A stretch of DNA of 13,122 nucleotides. It comes from Anaeromassilibacillus stercoravium (lineage in GTDB: Bacteria; Bacillota; Clostridia; Oscillospirales; Acutalibacteraceae). Under the pieces are notes generated by a model. The model searched no databases. It saw only the letters and a list, made by a program, of their open reading frames with translations, and had not been told where the DNA came from. Positions 1-6,428 of the stretch are shown one piece after another. Position numbers and translations under genes: made by a program. How positions within the stretch are numbered: position 1 is the first letter of the stretch; each line of letters opens with the position of its first letter. The stretch is from the NCBI GenBank assembly GCA_019118845.1, contig DWYE01000070.1:1-13122 (forward strand), in the 5' to 3' direction.

Positions 1-595
1 AAAAGGTGCGCAATTTCATCGGGGTCAGTCCGATGAAATAGGTAAAGAGATCCTTCGGCGTACCGGGTATAAAAAATAATATAAAAATAAGGATATTTAA
101 CTTTTTTGTGTTCTGAAGAAATTTCAAGGACTGGATCTTTTCACGCGAAACGAAGGCCTCTACCATCCGGATGCCGAACTGTTTCGTCAAACCATAGATG
201 ATCACGGAACCCAACGCCGCGCCTACCAAACAGAGAAGCATGCCGGGGATTGCGCCAAAAGCATACCCAGCGCCGATTTCCACGGCTTCCCCGGGGATGA
301 TCGCAATTACAACCTGTAACACCATGATTCCGACCAGCGTAAGCGGGCCTAGAATCCCTTGCTGCTCCACCCATGCGCGAAAAGCCTTGCCGTCCGCCAA
401 GAATTCAATCAGTTTTTGCCCGATTGTAGCGGCAAATACGATGGAAAAGATCACAAACCCAATGAGAGATATAAGGCTGACAATACGCCTGCGCCGCAGA
501 TACGCAGCATCTTCCGCCTGTTGGACAGGCTTTTCCGGCTTGTCCTTGGAATGGGAAAACGAAGTATTGCAACAAAGTGGTCCTTCTTTCGTCAT
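1..595 (-). CDS. TVP38/TMEM64 family (VTT domain) membrane protein, 3' end cut off
   Basis: Integral membrane protein of the TVP38/TMEM64 (SNARE-associated/VTT, DedA-like) family. The 198 residues present start at the ATG at 595-593, with an AAGGGG ribosome binding site at 610-605, 9 nt upstream. The N-terminal ~33 residues are polar and end in an arginine run (R34-R37). Hydrophobic segments follow at about 38-59, 82-101 and 117-137, with another at 166-178. Two family signatures are visible: IPGEAVEIGAGYAFG (100-114) and FIPGTPKD (175-182). The frame is still open at the left edge just after the second signature, so the C-terminal helices lie outside the window. The molecular role is not established for most bacterial members; lipid or solute translocation is proposed for relatives. 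It is divergent from the gene starting at 734. The open plus-strand frame opposite it (198-797) has no family features. Confidence 0.88.
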   Translation of the reverse strand, partial: MTKEGPLCCNTSFSHSKDKPEKPVQQAEDAAYLRRRRIVSLISLIGFVIFSIVFAATIGQKLIEFLADGKAFRAWVEQQGILGPLTLVGIMVLQVVIAIIPGEAVEIGAGYAFGAIPGMLLCLVGAALGSVIIYGLTKQFGIRMVEAFVSREKIQSLKFLQNTKKLNILIFILFFIPGTPKDLFTYFIGLTPMKLRTF

Positions 596-644
596 ATTGA
601 TACGCCCCTTGCACTTTTTGATTCTGCGTGCTATTCTACAAGTA

Positions 645-691
645 AAATCTTACAAGTCTACCCACGAATTTCTTAAAGAAATCTTACATGT
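645..691. repeat. 13-bp imperfect direct repeat in divergent promoter region
   Basis: AAATCTTACAAGT at 645-657 recurs as AAATCTTACATGT at 679-691, one mismatch, start to start 34 bp. It lies in the 138-bp gap between the divergent TVP38 and radical SAM genes, so it could be a pair of regulator sites. That function is inferred only from position. No convincing -35/-10 pair was found for either gene. TAAAAT at 643-648 and the minus-strand TAGAAT near 638-633 are weak -10 candidates. Confidence 0.5.
668..682. promoter_or_regulatory. 7-1-7 inverted repeat, operator-like
   Basis: ATTTCTT (668-674), one central A, then AAGAAAT (676-682): a perfect inverted repeat in the divergent intergenic region. 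It overlaps the start of the second copy of the direct repeat. It is AT-rich and short, so it may be a regulator site or chance. It lies 52 bp upstream of the radical SAM start codon. Confidence 0.35.
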
Positions 692-733
692 GGAGAGGTT
701 GCAAAGATATTTTGAGTGCAAAGAGGGAAAGAA

Positions 734-1666
734 ATGGAGCATCCATTTCCGTATGCGGATGACAATAAACGGTATCACACGCTCGCATATCACCTGAAAA
801 AGCGATTCGGAAGGCGGGTTTTTAAAGCTTCGATCGACGCCGGTTTTACGTGTCCGAATTTAGACGGGACGCGGGGAACCGGCGGCTGTACCTATTGCCA
901 GGGTGGAAGCGGTGCATTTGCACCAGGGCCGTCGCTCTCCGTTTCCGATCAGGTACGGCAGGAGCAGGCCCGTATCCATTCAAAATGGAAAGACGCCCCT
1001 GTGATTGCCTATTTTCAAGCGCACACCAACACCTATGCGCCGTTGGATACCCTGAAAAGGAAGTACGAGGAGGCGCTTTCGGTGGACGGCGTGTGCGGGC
1101 TGAGCATTGCAACGCGCGCGGATGCCCTTCCAAAAGAAACGGTCGCGTATCTCGCGCAGCTCTCCCAGCAGACTTACCTCACCGTTGAGCTTGGCCTACA
1201 GACCATCCACGACGGGACAGCGGAGAGGATCCACCGGGGGCACTCCTATGCAGAGTTCCTTCACGCCTACCAAATTCTAAAAGGCCATGGTATCCGCGTT
1301 TGTGTCCATCTGATCGACGGCCTTCCGGGGGAGACGCAATCCATGATGTTGGAGACAGCGCGTGCGGTCGGCCGATTGAGGCCGGACGCCGTAAAGCTGC
1401 ATCTCTTGCACATCCTGCGCGGAACGCCTCTTGCAGAGGAATTCACCGCCGGGAAACTGGAGCCCATGACGCGGGAAGCCTACATTTGCACGGTCTGTTC
1501 CCAGCTGGAGCGTTTGCCACCGGAGACGGTGATCGAGCGCGTGACCGGGGACGGGCAGCGCGAAATGCTGCTGGCGCCCTTGTGGAGCCTGGATAAAATC
1601 GCCGTATTGGGCGGCATCGACCAGGAGATGGCGCGCCGTGATACAATCCAAGGGGCCCTTTTCTAA
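734..1666 (+). CDS. Radical SAM protein, YtqA/YhcC family (TIGR01212-like)
   Basis: Predicted cytoplasmic radical S-adenosylmethionine enzyme of 310 residues, the usual length for the YtqA/YhcC family. The cluster-binding cysteines are C40, C52 and C55 in CPNLDGTRGTGGCTYC, a CX11CX2C spacing rather than the canonical CX3CX2C. The surrounding CPN-DGT--GGC-YC block is the family signature. Further family-like stretches are the AYFQAHTNTYAP region, the ELGLQT block and the KLHLLHILRGT block. The ATG at 734 is chosen because GAGGG at 723-727 lies 6 nt upstream; an in-frame GTG at 716 would add six residues but has no such site. The substrate is not known to me. In B. subtilis ytqA is next to ytqB, a tRNA wobble-uridine methyltransferase gene, but no such neighbour is present here. 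First gene of the plus-strand run, followed by a 112-bp gap. Confidence 0.88.
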   Translation: MEHPFPYADDNKRYHTLAYHLKKRFGRRVFKASIDAGFTCPNLDGTRGTGGCTYCQGGSGAFAPGPSLSVSDQVRQEQARIHSKWKDAPVIAYFQAHTNTYAPLDTLKRKYEEALSVDGVCGLSIATRADALPKETVAYLAQLSQQTYLTVELGLQTIHDGTAERIHRGHSYAEFLHAYQILKGHGIRVCVHLIDGLPGETQSMMLETARAVGRLRPDAVKLHLLHILRGTPLAEEFTAGKLEPMTREAYICTVCSQLERLPPETVIERVTGDGQREMLLAPLWSLDKIAVLGGIDQEMARRDTIQGALF

Positions 1667-1778
1667 AGAAAAGGACTCCCCTCCAATATACGAGGGTTGG
1701 GAAAAAAAGTCAAGCGAATCGAGAGGAAAAGATGTAATTCAATGAAGAAAATGGAAAGTGAATGGGAGGGAGTGGGCC

Positions 1779-1994
1779 ATGGAACAAATTCGCCCGGGAA
1801 AATACCGCCATTTTAAGGGCGGCGAATATCGAGTGTTTTGTATGGCACGTCATTCTGAGACCGGCGAGGAAATGGTGGTCTATCAGGCGCTCTATGGGGA
1901 GCGGGGGATCTGGGTACGCCCGGCCTCCATGTGGAATGAAACCGTGGAGCGGGATGGAAAGACGTTTCAGCGATTTACTTATATAGGAGAATAG
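1779..1994 (+). CDS. DUF1653 family small protein
   Basis: A 71-residue protein matching the DUF1653 family, from the pattern GKYRHFKGGEYRV (about 6-18), then VVYQALYG and IWVRP-MW blocks and a short C-terminal F--F-Y end. These proteins are about 60-80 residues, cytoplasmic, rich in aromatic and glycine residues and probably all-beta; their function is unknown. The ATG at 1779 is preferred because GGGAGGG at 1764-1770 lies 8 nt upstream. An in-frame GTG at 1758 would swallow that site into the coding region. It ends 10 nt before the alcohol dehydrogenase gene, whose ribosome binding site overlaps the stop codon, so the two are very likely co-transcribed. The 112-bp upstream gap contains a weak 5-bp hairpin and no clear promoter. 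Confidence 0.82.
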   Translation: MEQIRPGKYRHFKGGEYRVFCMARHSETGEEMVVYQALYGERGIWVRPASMWNETVERDGKTFQRFTYIGE

Positions 1995-2004
1995 GAGGAG
2001 CATC

Positions 2005-3063
2005 ATGCAAAAGACCATGTTGGCGGCAGTTTATCACGGGTTGGGCGACCTGCGTTTGGAGGAGCGCCCCGTCCCCGTGTTGAAAGAGCCGGGCGATGCA
2101 ATAGTAAAAGTGACCCTTTCGACGATTTGCACCAGCGACCTGCACATCTTGAACGGAGCGGTCCCGCGGGCCGTACCGGGAACAGTGTTGGGGCATGAGT
2201 TTGTCGGAGAGATTGTCTCCGTTGGGGAAGGCGTAAAAAAGCGCAAGGTGGGCGAGCGTGTTGCGGCCAACTGCATCACCTTTTGCGGGGACTGTTGGTT
2301 TTGCCGCAAAGGGTTTATCAACAACTGTACGCATGGCGGCTGGGAACTCGGCTGCCGGATCGACGGCTGCCAAGCGGAATATGTCCGCGTGCCATATGCG
2401 GATACAGGGCTTACCCCAATCCCAGACCATGTGACCGACGACAATGCGTTGTTTTTGGGAGATATTCTATCCAGCGGGTATTTCGGCGCGGAGCTGGCGG
2501 AAATTCAGCCGGGGGATACGGTCGCCGTGATCGGCGCTGGACCGGTAGGGCTTTGTGCCGCCATGTGTGCGGGTTTGTTTGGCGCGGGGGATGTCATCCT
2601 ATTGGACATTGACGCGCACCGGCTAGAGCTTGCAAAGCGATTGGGGCTCGCTACATATACGATCAATCCTTCCGCAGAATCCGCAGAGGAAGCGGTGCGC
2701 GCTTTGACGCAGGGGCGCGGCGCGGACGCTGTGATCGAAGCGGCGGGCGGTGCGGATACCTTCCAGACAGCGTGGCAGATCGCCAGGCCGAATTCCGTCG
2801 TGGCCCTGGTCGCCATGTACGAGCAGGCGCAGCCGTTTCCGCTCCCAAACATGTATGGAAAAAATTTGATCTTTAAGACGGGCGGCGTGGACGCTGTCCA
2901 TTGCGACCGGCTGATGAAGCTCATCGCGTGTGGAAAATTGAACACGGATTTCCTGATTACCCACCGCGCCCCACTGAACGATCTTATGGAAGGGTACCAT
3001 GTGTTCGGCGGCAAACAGGAACATTGTTTGAAATGGGCGGTCACTCCGCCAGTAAACAAATAG
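2005..3063 (+). CDS. Zinc-dependent alcohol dehydrogenase (medium-chain dehydrogenase/reductase)
   Basis: A 352-residue NAD(P)-dependent zinc dehydrogenase that interconverts an alcohol and a carbonyl compound; the substrate cannot be read from sequence. The GroES-like N-terminal half holds catalytic zinc ligands C42 (in TICTSDLH) and H64-E65 (GHE), with D153 as the possible fourth ligand. All four structural-zinc cysteines are present: C94, C97, C100 and C108. The Rossmann half has GAGPVG at 177-182 and an acidic residue, D201, at the end of the second strand (VILLDID), which usually favours NAD over NADP. The TICTSDLH and GHE blocks resemble clostridial secondary-alcohol dehydrogenases. Those lack the structural zinc, so this is closer to the threonine/sorbitol/butanediol dehydrogenase-like branch. 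AGGAGG at 1993-1998 lies 6 nt before the ATG. The HD-domain gene follows after 16 nt. Confidence 0.9.
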   Translation: MQKTMLAAVYHGLGDLRLEERPVPVLKEPGDAIVKVTLSTICTSDLHILNGAVPRAVPGTVLGHEFVGEIVSVGEGVKKRKVGERVAANCITFCGDCWFCRKGFINNCTHGGWELGCRIDGCQAEYVRVPYADTGLTPIPDHVTDDNALFLGDILSSGYFGAELAEIQPGDTVAVIGAGPVGLCAAMCAGLFGAGDVILLDIDAHRLELAKRLGLATYTINPSAESAEEAVRALTQGRGADAVIEAAGGADTFQTAWQIARPNSVVALVAMYEQAQPFPLPNMYGKNLIFKTGGVDAVHCDRLMKLIACGKLNTDFLITHRAPLNDLMEGYHVFGGKQEHCLKWAVTPPVNK

Positions 3064-3079
3064 AAAGGACGAAAAAACC

Positions 3080-3637
3080 ATGATACCAACACTGGAACAG
3101 GCGCAAACGCTATTGGAACAATATAACCAGGATGCCTTCCATCTCCGGCACGGGAAAATTGTATCAGGGGTAATGGGATGGTTTGCAAAGGAGCTGGCCC
3201 CGGACGAAGTGGACTTTTGGAAAGTGGTCGGCCTGCTGCACGACCTCGATTTTGAGAAGTACCCGGAGCAGCATTGCATCAAGAGCCAGGAGATCATGCG
3301 GGAAAACGGCATCGACGAGCGCATCATCCGCGCAACAGCCAGCCATGCATATCCGGCGGTGGACATCCGGCCGGAGCACATCATGGAAAAGGTCCTCTAC
3401 GCGACCGATGAGCTCACGGGGTTGATCGGCGCAGTGGCCTTGATGCGCCCTTCGAAGAGCGTTTCTGACCTGGAAGTGAAATCGGTCAAGAAGAAGTTTA
3501 AGACCCTCAATTTTGCCGCAGGTTGTTCGCGTGAAGTGATCCAAGCGGGCGCGGATATGCTCGGTTGGCCGCTGGAAGAGTTGATTCAAAAGACGATCTT
3601 GGCTATGCGTAGCCTGATGGACGAAATGGAAATCTGA
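3080..3637 (+). CDS. HD-domain protein (predicted phosphohydrolase)
   Basis: A 185-residue cytoplasmic HD-superfamily protein. The metal-binding set is visible in order: H24 (LRHGKIV), the H54-D55 doublet (LLHDLDFE), H89 (ASHAYP) and D110 (ATDELTG). This is a complete HD-type active site, so a metal-dependent phosphohydrolase is likely, but the substrate is unknown. The C-terminal third is helical and lysine-rich (SVKKKFK), with no second recognisable domain. AGAAAGGA at 3062-3069 precedes the ATG by about 10 nt. It sits 16 nt after the dehydrogenase gene and 14 nt before the AlaX gene, whose GAGGAGG ribosome binding site overlaps this gene's TGA stop. Co-transcription with both neighbours is therefore likely. 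Confidence 0.87.
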   Translation: MIPTLEQAQTLLEQYNQDAFHLRHGKIVSGVMGWFAKELAPDEVDFWKVVGLLHDLDFEKYPEQHCIKSQEIMRENGIDERIIRATASHAYPAVDIRPEHIMEKVLYATDELTGLIGAVALMRPSKSVSDLEVKSVKKKFKTLNFAAGCSREVIQAGADMLGWPLEELIQKTILAMRSLMDEMEI

Positions 3638-3651
3638 GGAGGAAAACCGCA

Positions 3652-4815
3652 ATGGAAACAATGCCGACGCAGCGGCTTTATTATGAGGACGCCTATTTAC
3701 AGCAGTTTACGGCGGTTGTCACCAGCTGTGAAGCGCAAAAGGATGGCTATGTTGTCACGCTCGACCGGACCGCGTTTTATCCGGAGGGCGGCGGACAACC
3801 TGCGGACCACGGCACGCTTGGCGATGCCAAGGTGTTGGATGTCCAAGAAAAGGATGGCAATTTGCTGCACACCACGGACCATCCGCTTGCGGTGGGAACA
3901 AGCGTGGAAGGAAAGATCGACTGGCCGCGGCGCTTTTTGTTTATGCAGCAGCATACCGGGGAGCATATCGTTTCCGGGATCACGCATCGCCTGTTCCATT
4001 TGGACAATGTGGGGTTCCACATGGGGGCGCAGGCCGTTACGGTCGATTTTAATGGGGAGCTCTCTGCGGAGCAGATGGCCCAGGTGGAACGTTTGGCCAA
4101 CCAAGCAATTTACGAAAATCTGCCGATTCTGGCGGAATGCCCGCCCAAAGAGAAGCTGGCGCAGATCGATTACCGCAGCAAAAAGGAGCTGACCGGGGAG
4201 GTCCGGATCGTGACGGTGCCTGGGTACGATTGTTGCGCCTGCTGCGGCCTGCACACGGCGCACACCGGGGAGGTGGGCGCGATCAAAGTGCTTTCCGTGC
4301 AGCGCTATAAGGGCGGCGTCCGCGTGACGCTTCAATTCGGCAGTCGGGCGATTCAAGACTACGATGAAAAGCTCAAGAGCGTCACGGCGATTTCGGTCCT
4401 GCTCTCCGCAAAGCCGGAGGAAGTAGTTGATGCGGTCGAGCGCTTACTCGCTGAGCGGGACGGCCTGCGCCAACAGGTCTACCAGCTGCAACAGGAGATT
4501 TTTACGCAAAAAGCCGCGGCTGTACCGGAGGGGCAGGAGCGTGTTTGCTTCTTTGAAGAGGGATTGTCCCCGGACAGCCTGCGCCATTTTTGCCTGGCCC
4601 TTGCGGAGCGCGCTGGGCTGGCGGCGGTGTTCTCTGGAAGCGATGCAGAAGGCTGGAAATATGCCGTTGCAGGCCAGGAGGACGTCCGGCCGTTGGGAAA
4701 AGCGCTCAACCAGGCGTTTGCTGGCCGCGGCGGTGGAAAGGCCGCGCTGGTCCAAGGGTCGGTGCAGGGGACGCGCGAGGCGATCGAATCGTTTGTTTTG
4801 CATACGGCGATTTGA
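3652..4815 (+). CDS. AlaX-type alanyl-tRNA editing protein with C-terminal DHHA1 domain
   Basis: Stand-alone trans-editing protein related to the editing half of alanyl-tRNA synthetase. The family hydrolyses mischarged Ser-tRNA(Ala) or Gly-tRNA(Ala). At 387 residues it is the long form (AlaX-L): an N-terminal domain with FYPEGGGQPADHG (42-54), an editing site, and a C-terminal DHHA1-type region with GRGGGK near 358-363. The zinc ligands of the editing site are intact: H100 and H104 in HTGEH, and C197 and H201 in CCGLH, followed by the TGEVG segment of the family. A coiled-coil-like stretch (about 255-285) joins the halves, as in AlaRS. The ATG at 3652 has GAGGAGG 9 nt upstream; the ATG at 3661 would be too far from it. 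Last gene before the strong terminator at 4854, so it closes this upstream gene run. Confidence 0.9.
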   Translation: METMPTQRLYYEDAYLQQFTAVVTSCEAQKDGYVVTLDRTAFYPEGGGQPADHGTLGDAKVLDVQEKDGNLLHTTDHPLAVGTSVEGKIDWPRRFLFMQQHTGEHIVSGITHRLFHLDNVGFHMGAQAVTVDFNGELSAEQMAQVERLANQAIYENLPILAECPPKEKLAQIDYRSKKELTGEVRIVTVPGYDCCACCGLHTAHTGEVGAIKVLSVQRYKGGVRVTLQFGSRAIQDYDEKLKSVTAISVLLSAKPEEVVDAVERLLAERDGLRQQVYQLQQEIFTQKAAAVPEGQERVCFFEEGLSPDSLRHFCLALAERAGLAAVFSGSDAEGWKYAVAGQEDVRPLGKALNQAFAGRGGGKAALVQGSVQGTREAIESFVLHTAI

Positions 4816-4853
4816 CCAATAGAAAGAACAGAATGATAAAGTGTTTGGGTTGT

Positions 4854-4889
4854 GCCCTTGGAGGGATTTTCCTTCCGAGGGCCTTTTTT
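4854..4889 (+). terminator. Intrinsic terminator after the AlaX gene
   Basis: A 12-bp stem pairs 4854-4865 (GCCCTTGGAGGG) with 4871-4882 (CCTTCCGAGGGC), including two G-T wobbles. The loop is ATTTT and it is followed by CTTTTTT. It ends transcription of the upstream gene run and insulates spoIIIA, whose start codon is only 52 nt beyond the T run. Confidence 0.93.
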
Positions 4890-4890
4890 G

Positions 4891-4919
4891 TTCTAAGAAG
4901 TGGCCCTTGTCCATAGATA
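4891..4919 (+). promoter_or_regulatory. Candidate sigma-E-type promoter for spoIIIA (weak)
   Basis: The spoIIIA operon is transcribed by mother-cell sigma-E in B. subtilis. Between the terminator and the spoIIIAA ribosome binding site, CATAGATA at 4912-4919 matches the sigma-E -10 consensus CATACAHT at 6 of 8 positions. The -35 slot 14 nt upstream (TTCTAAG, 4891-4897) is a poor match. The space available is so short that any dedicated promoter must lie about here. Confidence 0.25.
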
Positions 4920-4926
4920 TGTATGG

Positions 4927-4934
4927 AAAGGAGG
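4927..4934 (+). promoter_or_regulatory. Ribosome binding site of spoIIIAA
   Basis: AAAGGAGG, 7 nt before the ATG at 4942. It decides the start codon. An in-frame ATG at 4900 would place this site inside the coding region and start within 11 nt of the terminator T run. Confidence 0.9.
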
Positions 4935-4941
4935 ACAAGAG

Positions 4942-5961
4942 ATGGAAAACAACTATGAAAGCAGATTCGATTCGGCGGCGCGTGCGGTCTGCGACCGTCT
5001 GCGGAACTATCTGTTCCTGCTGCCGACCGACATGAAGGAGCAGGCGCAGGAGATCCGCTTCCGGGTCAACCAGCCGGTCTCCATCTGTTGTACGGGCGGC
5101 GTATATTTTTTGAATCGGAACGGACGGCCTTCCTGCCGGCCAGAGCCGGACGGGATGCGGGCAACCCGCGAGGACATCGATGAGACCTTCCGGGGAATCT
5201 GTAGCTATTCGGTATACAGCCACCAAAATGAGATCAAGAACGGCTTTATCACCCTCAGCGGCGGGCATCGCGTGGGCCTTTGCGGGACGGCGGTGATCTC
5301 CAACGGAAGCATCGGCAGCCTGCGGGACATCAGCTCCATCAATATCCGCATTGCGCGCCAGGTGTATGGATGCGCCAGCGCCGTGCTGCAAGCGGTGGGG
5401 AAGAATCTGCGGGAAGGGGTGCTGATTGCCGGGGCGCCTGCCAGCGGAAAAACAACCATTCTGCGCGACATGGCCAGGCAGCTGTCCTCCGGCCTGTGCG
5501 GAGATGTGCGAAAGGTGGCGGTGGTGGATGAACGCGGGGAACTGGCGGGGACGTATCGCGGGGTGCCGCAAAACGATTTGGGGCCTTGCTGTGATGTACT
5601 GGACGGTTATCCAAAGGGGGAAGGGATTCTTCAAGCCATCCGGTCGCTTTCCCCGGAGTTTATCATCTGTGACGAGCTGGGAGGTCTGGCCGATGTGGAA
5701 GCCGCCGCCCAGGGCCTGAATGCGGGCGTCGGCATGATTTCAAGCGTCCATGCGGGAAATGTGCGGGAACTTCTGCGCCGGCAGCAGGCGGTCAGCCTCC
5801 TTCATACCGGGGCGTTTGGCTATGTGGTGCTCCTGGAAGGAAGCCGGGAACCCGGCCGTGTGGCGGAGGTATACAAGGCAGGTGAGTTGCTTGCTCAAGG
5901 TTCTGGGAATTCTGTTGCTGATCGCGGCCGGGACCATAGCGGGATATGTACAGTCGCATAG
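4942..5961 (+). CDS. spoIIIAA: Stage III sporulation protein AA, ATPase of the SpoIIIA-SpoIIQ complex
   Basis: Cytoplasmic ATPase related to type II/IV secretion ATPases. It is needed in the mother cell for the SpoIIIA-SpoIIQ channel that sustains the engulfed forespore. The protein has 339 residues, against about 307 in B. subtilis. The Walker A motif is GAPASGKT at 164-171, and the Walker B-like strand FIICDE ends at D244-E245. It is followed by LGGLADVEAA and a SSVHAGN segment, as in secretion ATPases. The N-terminal ~150 residues carry the family's EIRFRVNQPV and LSGGHRVGLCGTA blocks. The extra length at the C-terminus comes from reading on past GRVAEVYK through the first 71 nt of spoIIIAB in another frame, so the last ~25 residues look non-conserved. 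The start is set by AAAGGAGG at 4927-4934. First gene of the eight-gene operon. Confidence 0.95.
   Translation: MENNYESRFDSAARAVCDRLRNYLFLLPTDMKEQAQEIRFRVNQPVSICCTGGVYFLNRNGRPSCRPEPDGMRATREDIDETFRGICSYSVYSHQNEIKNGFITLSGGHRVGLCGTAVISNGSIGSLRDISSINIRIARQVYGCASAVLQAVGKNLREGVLIAGAPASGKTTILRDMARQLSSGLCGDVRKVAVVDERGELAGTYRGVPQNDLGPCCDVLDGYPKGEGILQAIRSLSPEFIICDELGGLADVEAAAQGLNAGVGMISSVHAGNVRELLRRQQAVSLLHTGAFGYVVLLEGSREPGRVAEVYKAGELLAQGSGNSVADRGRDHSGICTVA
5880..5885 (+). promoter_or_regulatory. Ribosome binding site supporting the TTG start of spoIIIAB
   Basis: AGGTGA, the 3' part of the full Shine-Dalgarno complement, ends 5 nt before the TTG at 5891. It lies inside the spoIIIAA coding region. The competing GTG at 5882 would use GGAGG at 5865-5869, 12 nt away, and would give an N-terminus three residues longer than the B. 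subtilis protein. Confidence 0.55.
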
Positions 5962-6388
5962 GCTCTCGCAGAGGGTTGCACAGCTTGAGGAGATGCTGCG
6001 TTTCCTGAACGCGGCGCAGACGGAGATCCGCTATTCAGCGGCGTCCGTTGTGGAGATCATCCAGAGGCATGGGAGTAGTCTTGCATTTTTGCAGCAGTGT
6101 GCGGCTCGTTATAAAGCGGGGGAGGATTTCCATACCGCCTGGGAAGAGGGGGTGCGCACAGGGGCGAAGGGGACGGGCCTGACCGAGGAGGACCAGACCT
6201 TGTTGCGCGACTTTGGGAGCGGCTTTGGGGCCAGCGACGTGGAAGGGCAGCTTTCTCATTGCCGCCTGTACGCGGAGCTGTTCCAAGACCGGTTGGAGCG
6301 TGCGCGGCAGGAAAAGGCACGCAAAGGAAAGCTCTACCTGATGCTGGGATCGTTTTCAGGCATTGCCGTCGCTTTATTCCTATGCTGA
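5891..6388 (+). CDS. spoIIIAB: Stage III sporulation protein AB
   Basis: Membrane protein of the SpoIIIA complex, 165 residues (171 in B. subtilis), with a fold related to type II secretion GspF cytoplasmic domains. The TTG at 5891 gives MLKVLGILLLIAAG, which lines up with the MLKLLGA start of the B. subtilis protein as I recall it. Hydrophobic segments lie at both ends (about 3-17 and about 151-164), with a charged helical middle between them. That middle includes a family-like ERARQEKARKGKLY stretch just before the C-terminal helix. It overlaps the end of spoIIIAA by 71 nt in the +1 frame. A GTG at 5882 is the alternative start. It is followed by a 58-nt gap containing a perfect 20-bp palindrome. 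Confidence 0.9.
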   Translation: MLKVLGILLLIAAGTIAGYVQSHRLSQRVAQLEEMLRFLNAAQTEIRYSAASVVEIIQRHGSSLAFLQQCAARYKAGEDFHTAWEEGVRTGAKGTGLTEEDQTLLRDFGSGFGASDVEGQLSHCRLYAELFQDRLERARQEKARKGKLYLMLGSFSGIAVALFLC

Positions 6389-6408
6389 ACGGCGGAATAT
6401 CAAACACA

Positions 6409-6428
6409 GCCCTGGTTCGAACCAGGGC
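6409..6428. repeat. 20-bp perfect palindrome between spoIIIAB and spoIIIAC
   Basis: GCCCTGGTTCGAACCAGGGC is fully self-complementary. In RNA it would form an 8-bp stem with a TCGA loop. It ends 3 nt before the GGGGAGG ribosome binding site of spoIIIAC (6432-6438). No T run follows, so it is not an intrinsic terminator. It could modulate spoIIIAC translation or transcript processing (inferred), or be a DNA-binding site. Confidence 0.8.

Noticed and set aside
198..797. 199-residue open frame on the plus strand opposite the TVP38 gene
   Set aside because: It has no recognisable domain. The minus strand carries clear TVP38 signatures, membrane helices and a ribosome binding site across the same DNA.
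1679..1705. CCCTC/GAGGG hairpin followed by TTGGG and an A run, after the radical SAM gene
   Set aside because: The stem is only 5 bp with an 8-nt loop and there is no T tract on the plus strand, so it is not a credible terminator.
4876..4909. Possible antiterminator: the terminator's 3' arm (4876-4883) can also pair with GGCCCTTG at 4902-4909
   Set aside because: The competing strand is transcribed after the T run, so it cannot prevent termination in cis. It may just be a duplicated arm.
4444..5634. 396-residue open frame on the minus strand across the AlaX gene, the terminator and spoIIIAA
   Set aside because: It reads antisense through two well-supported genes and a terminator, lacks family features, and is typical of long shadow frames in GC-rich DNA.
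6409..6428. Resemblance of the palindrome (GGTTCGAACC core) to a tRNA T-arm
   Set aside because: The stem register gives a 6-nt rather than 7-nt loop when fully paired. No acceptor, D or anticodon arms are found in the 58-nt gap.
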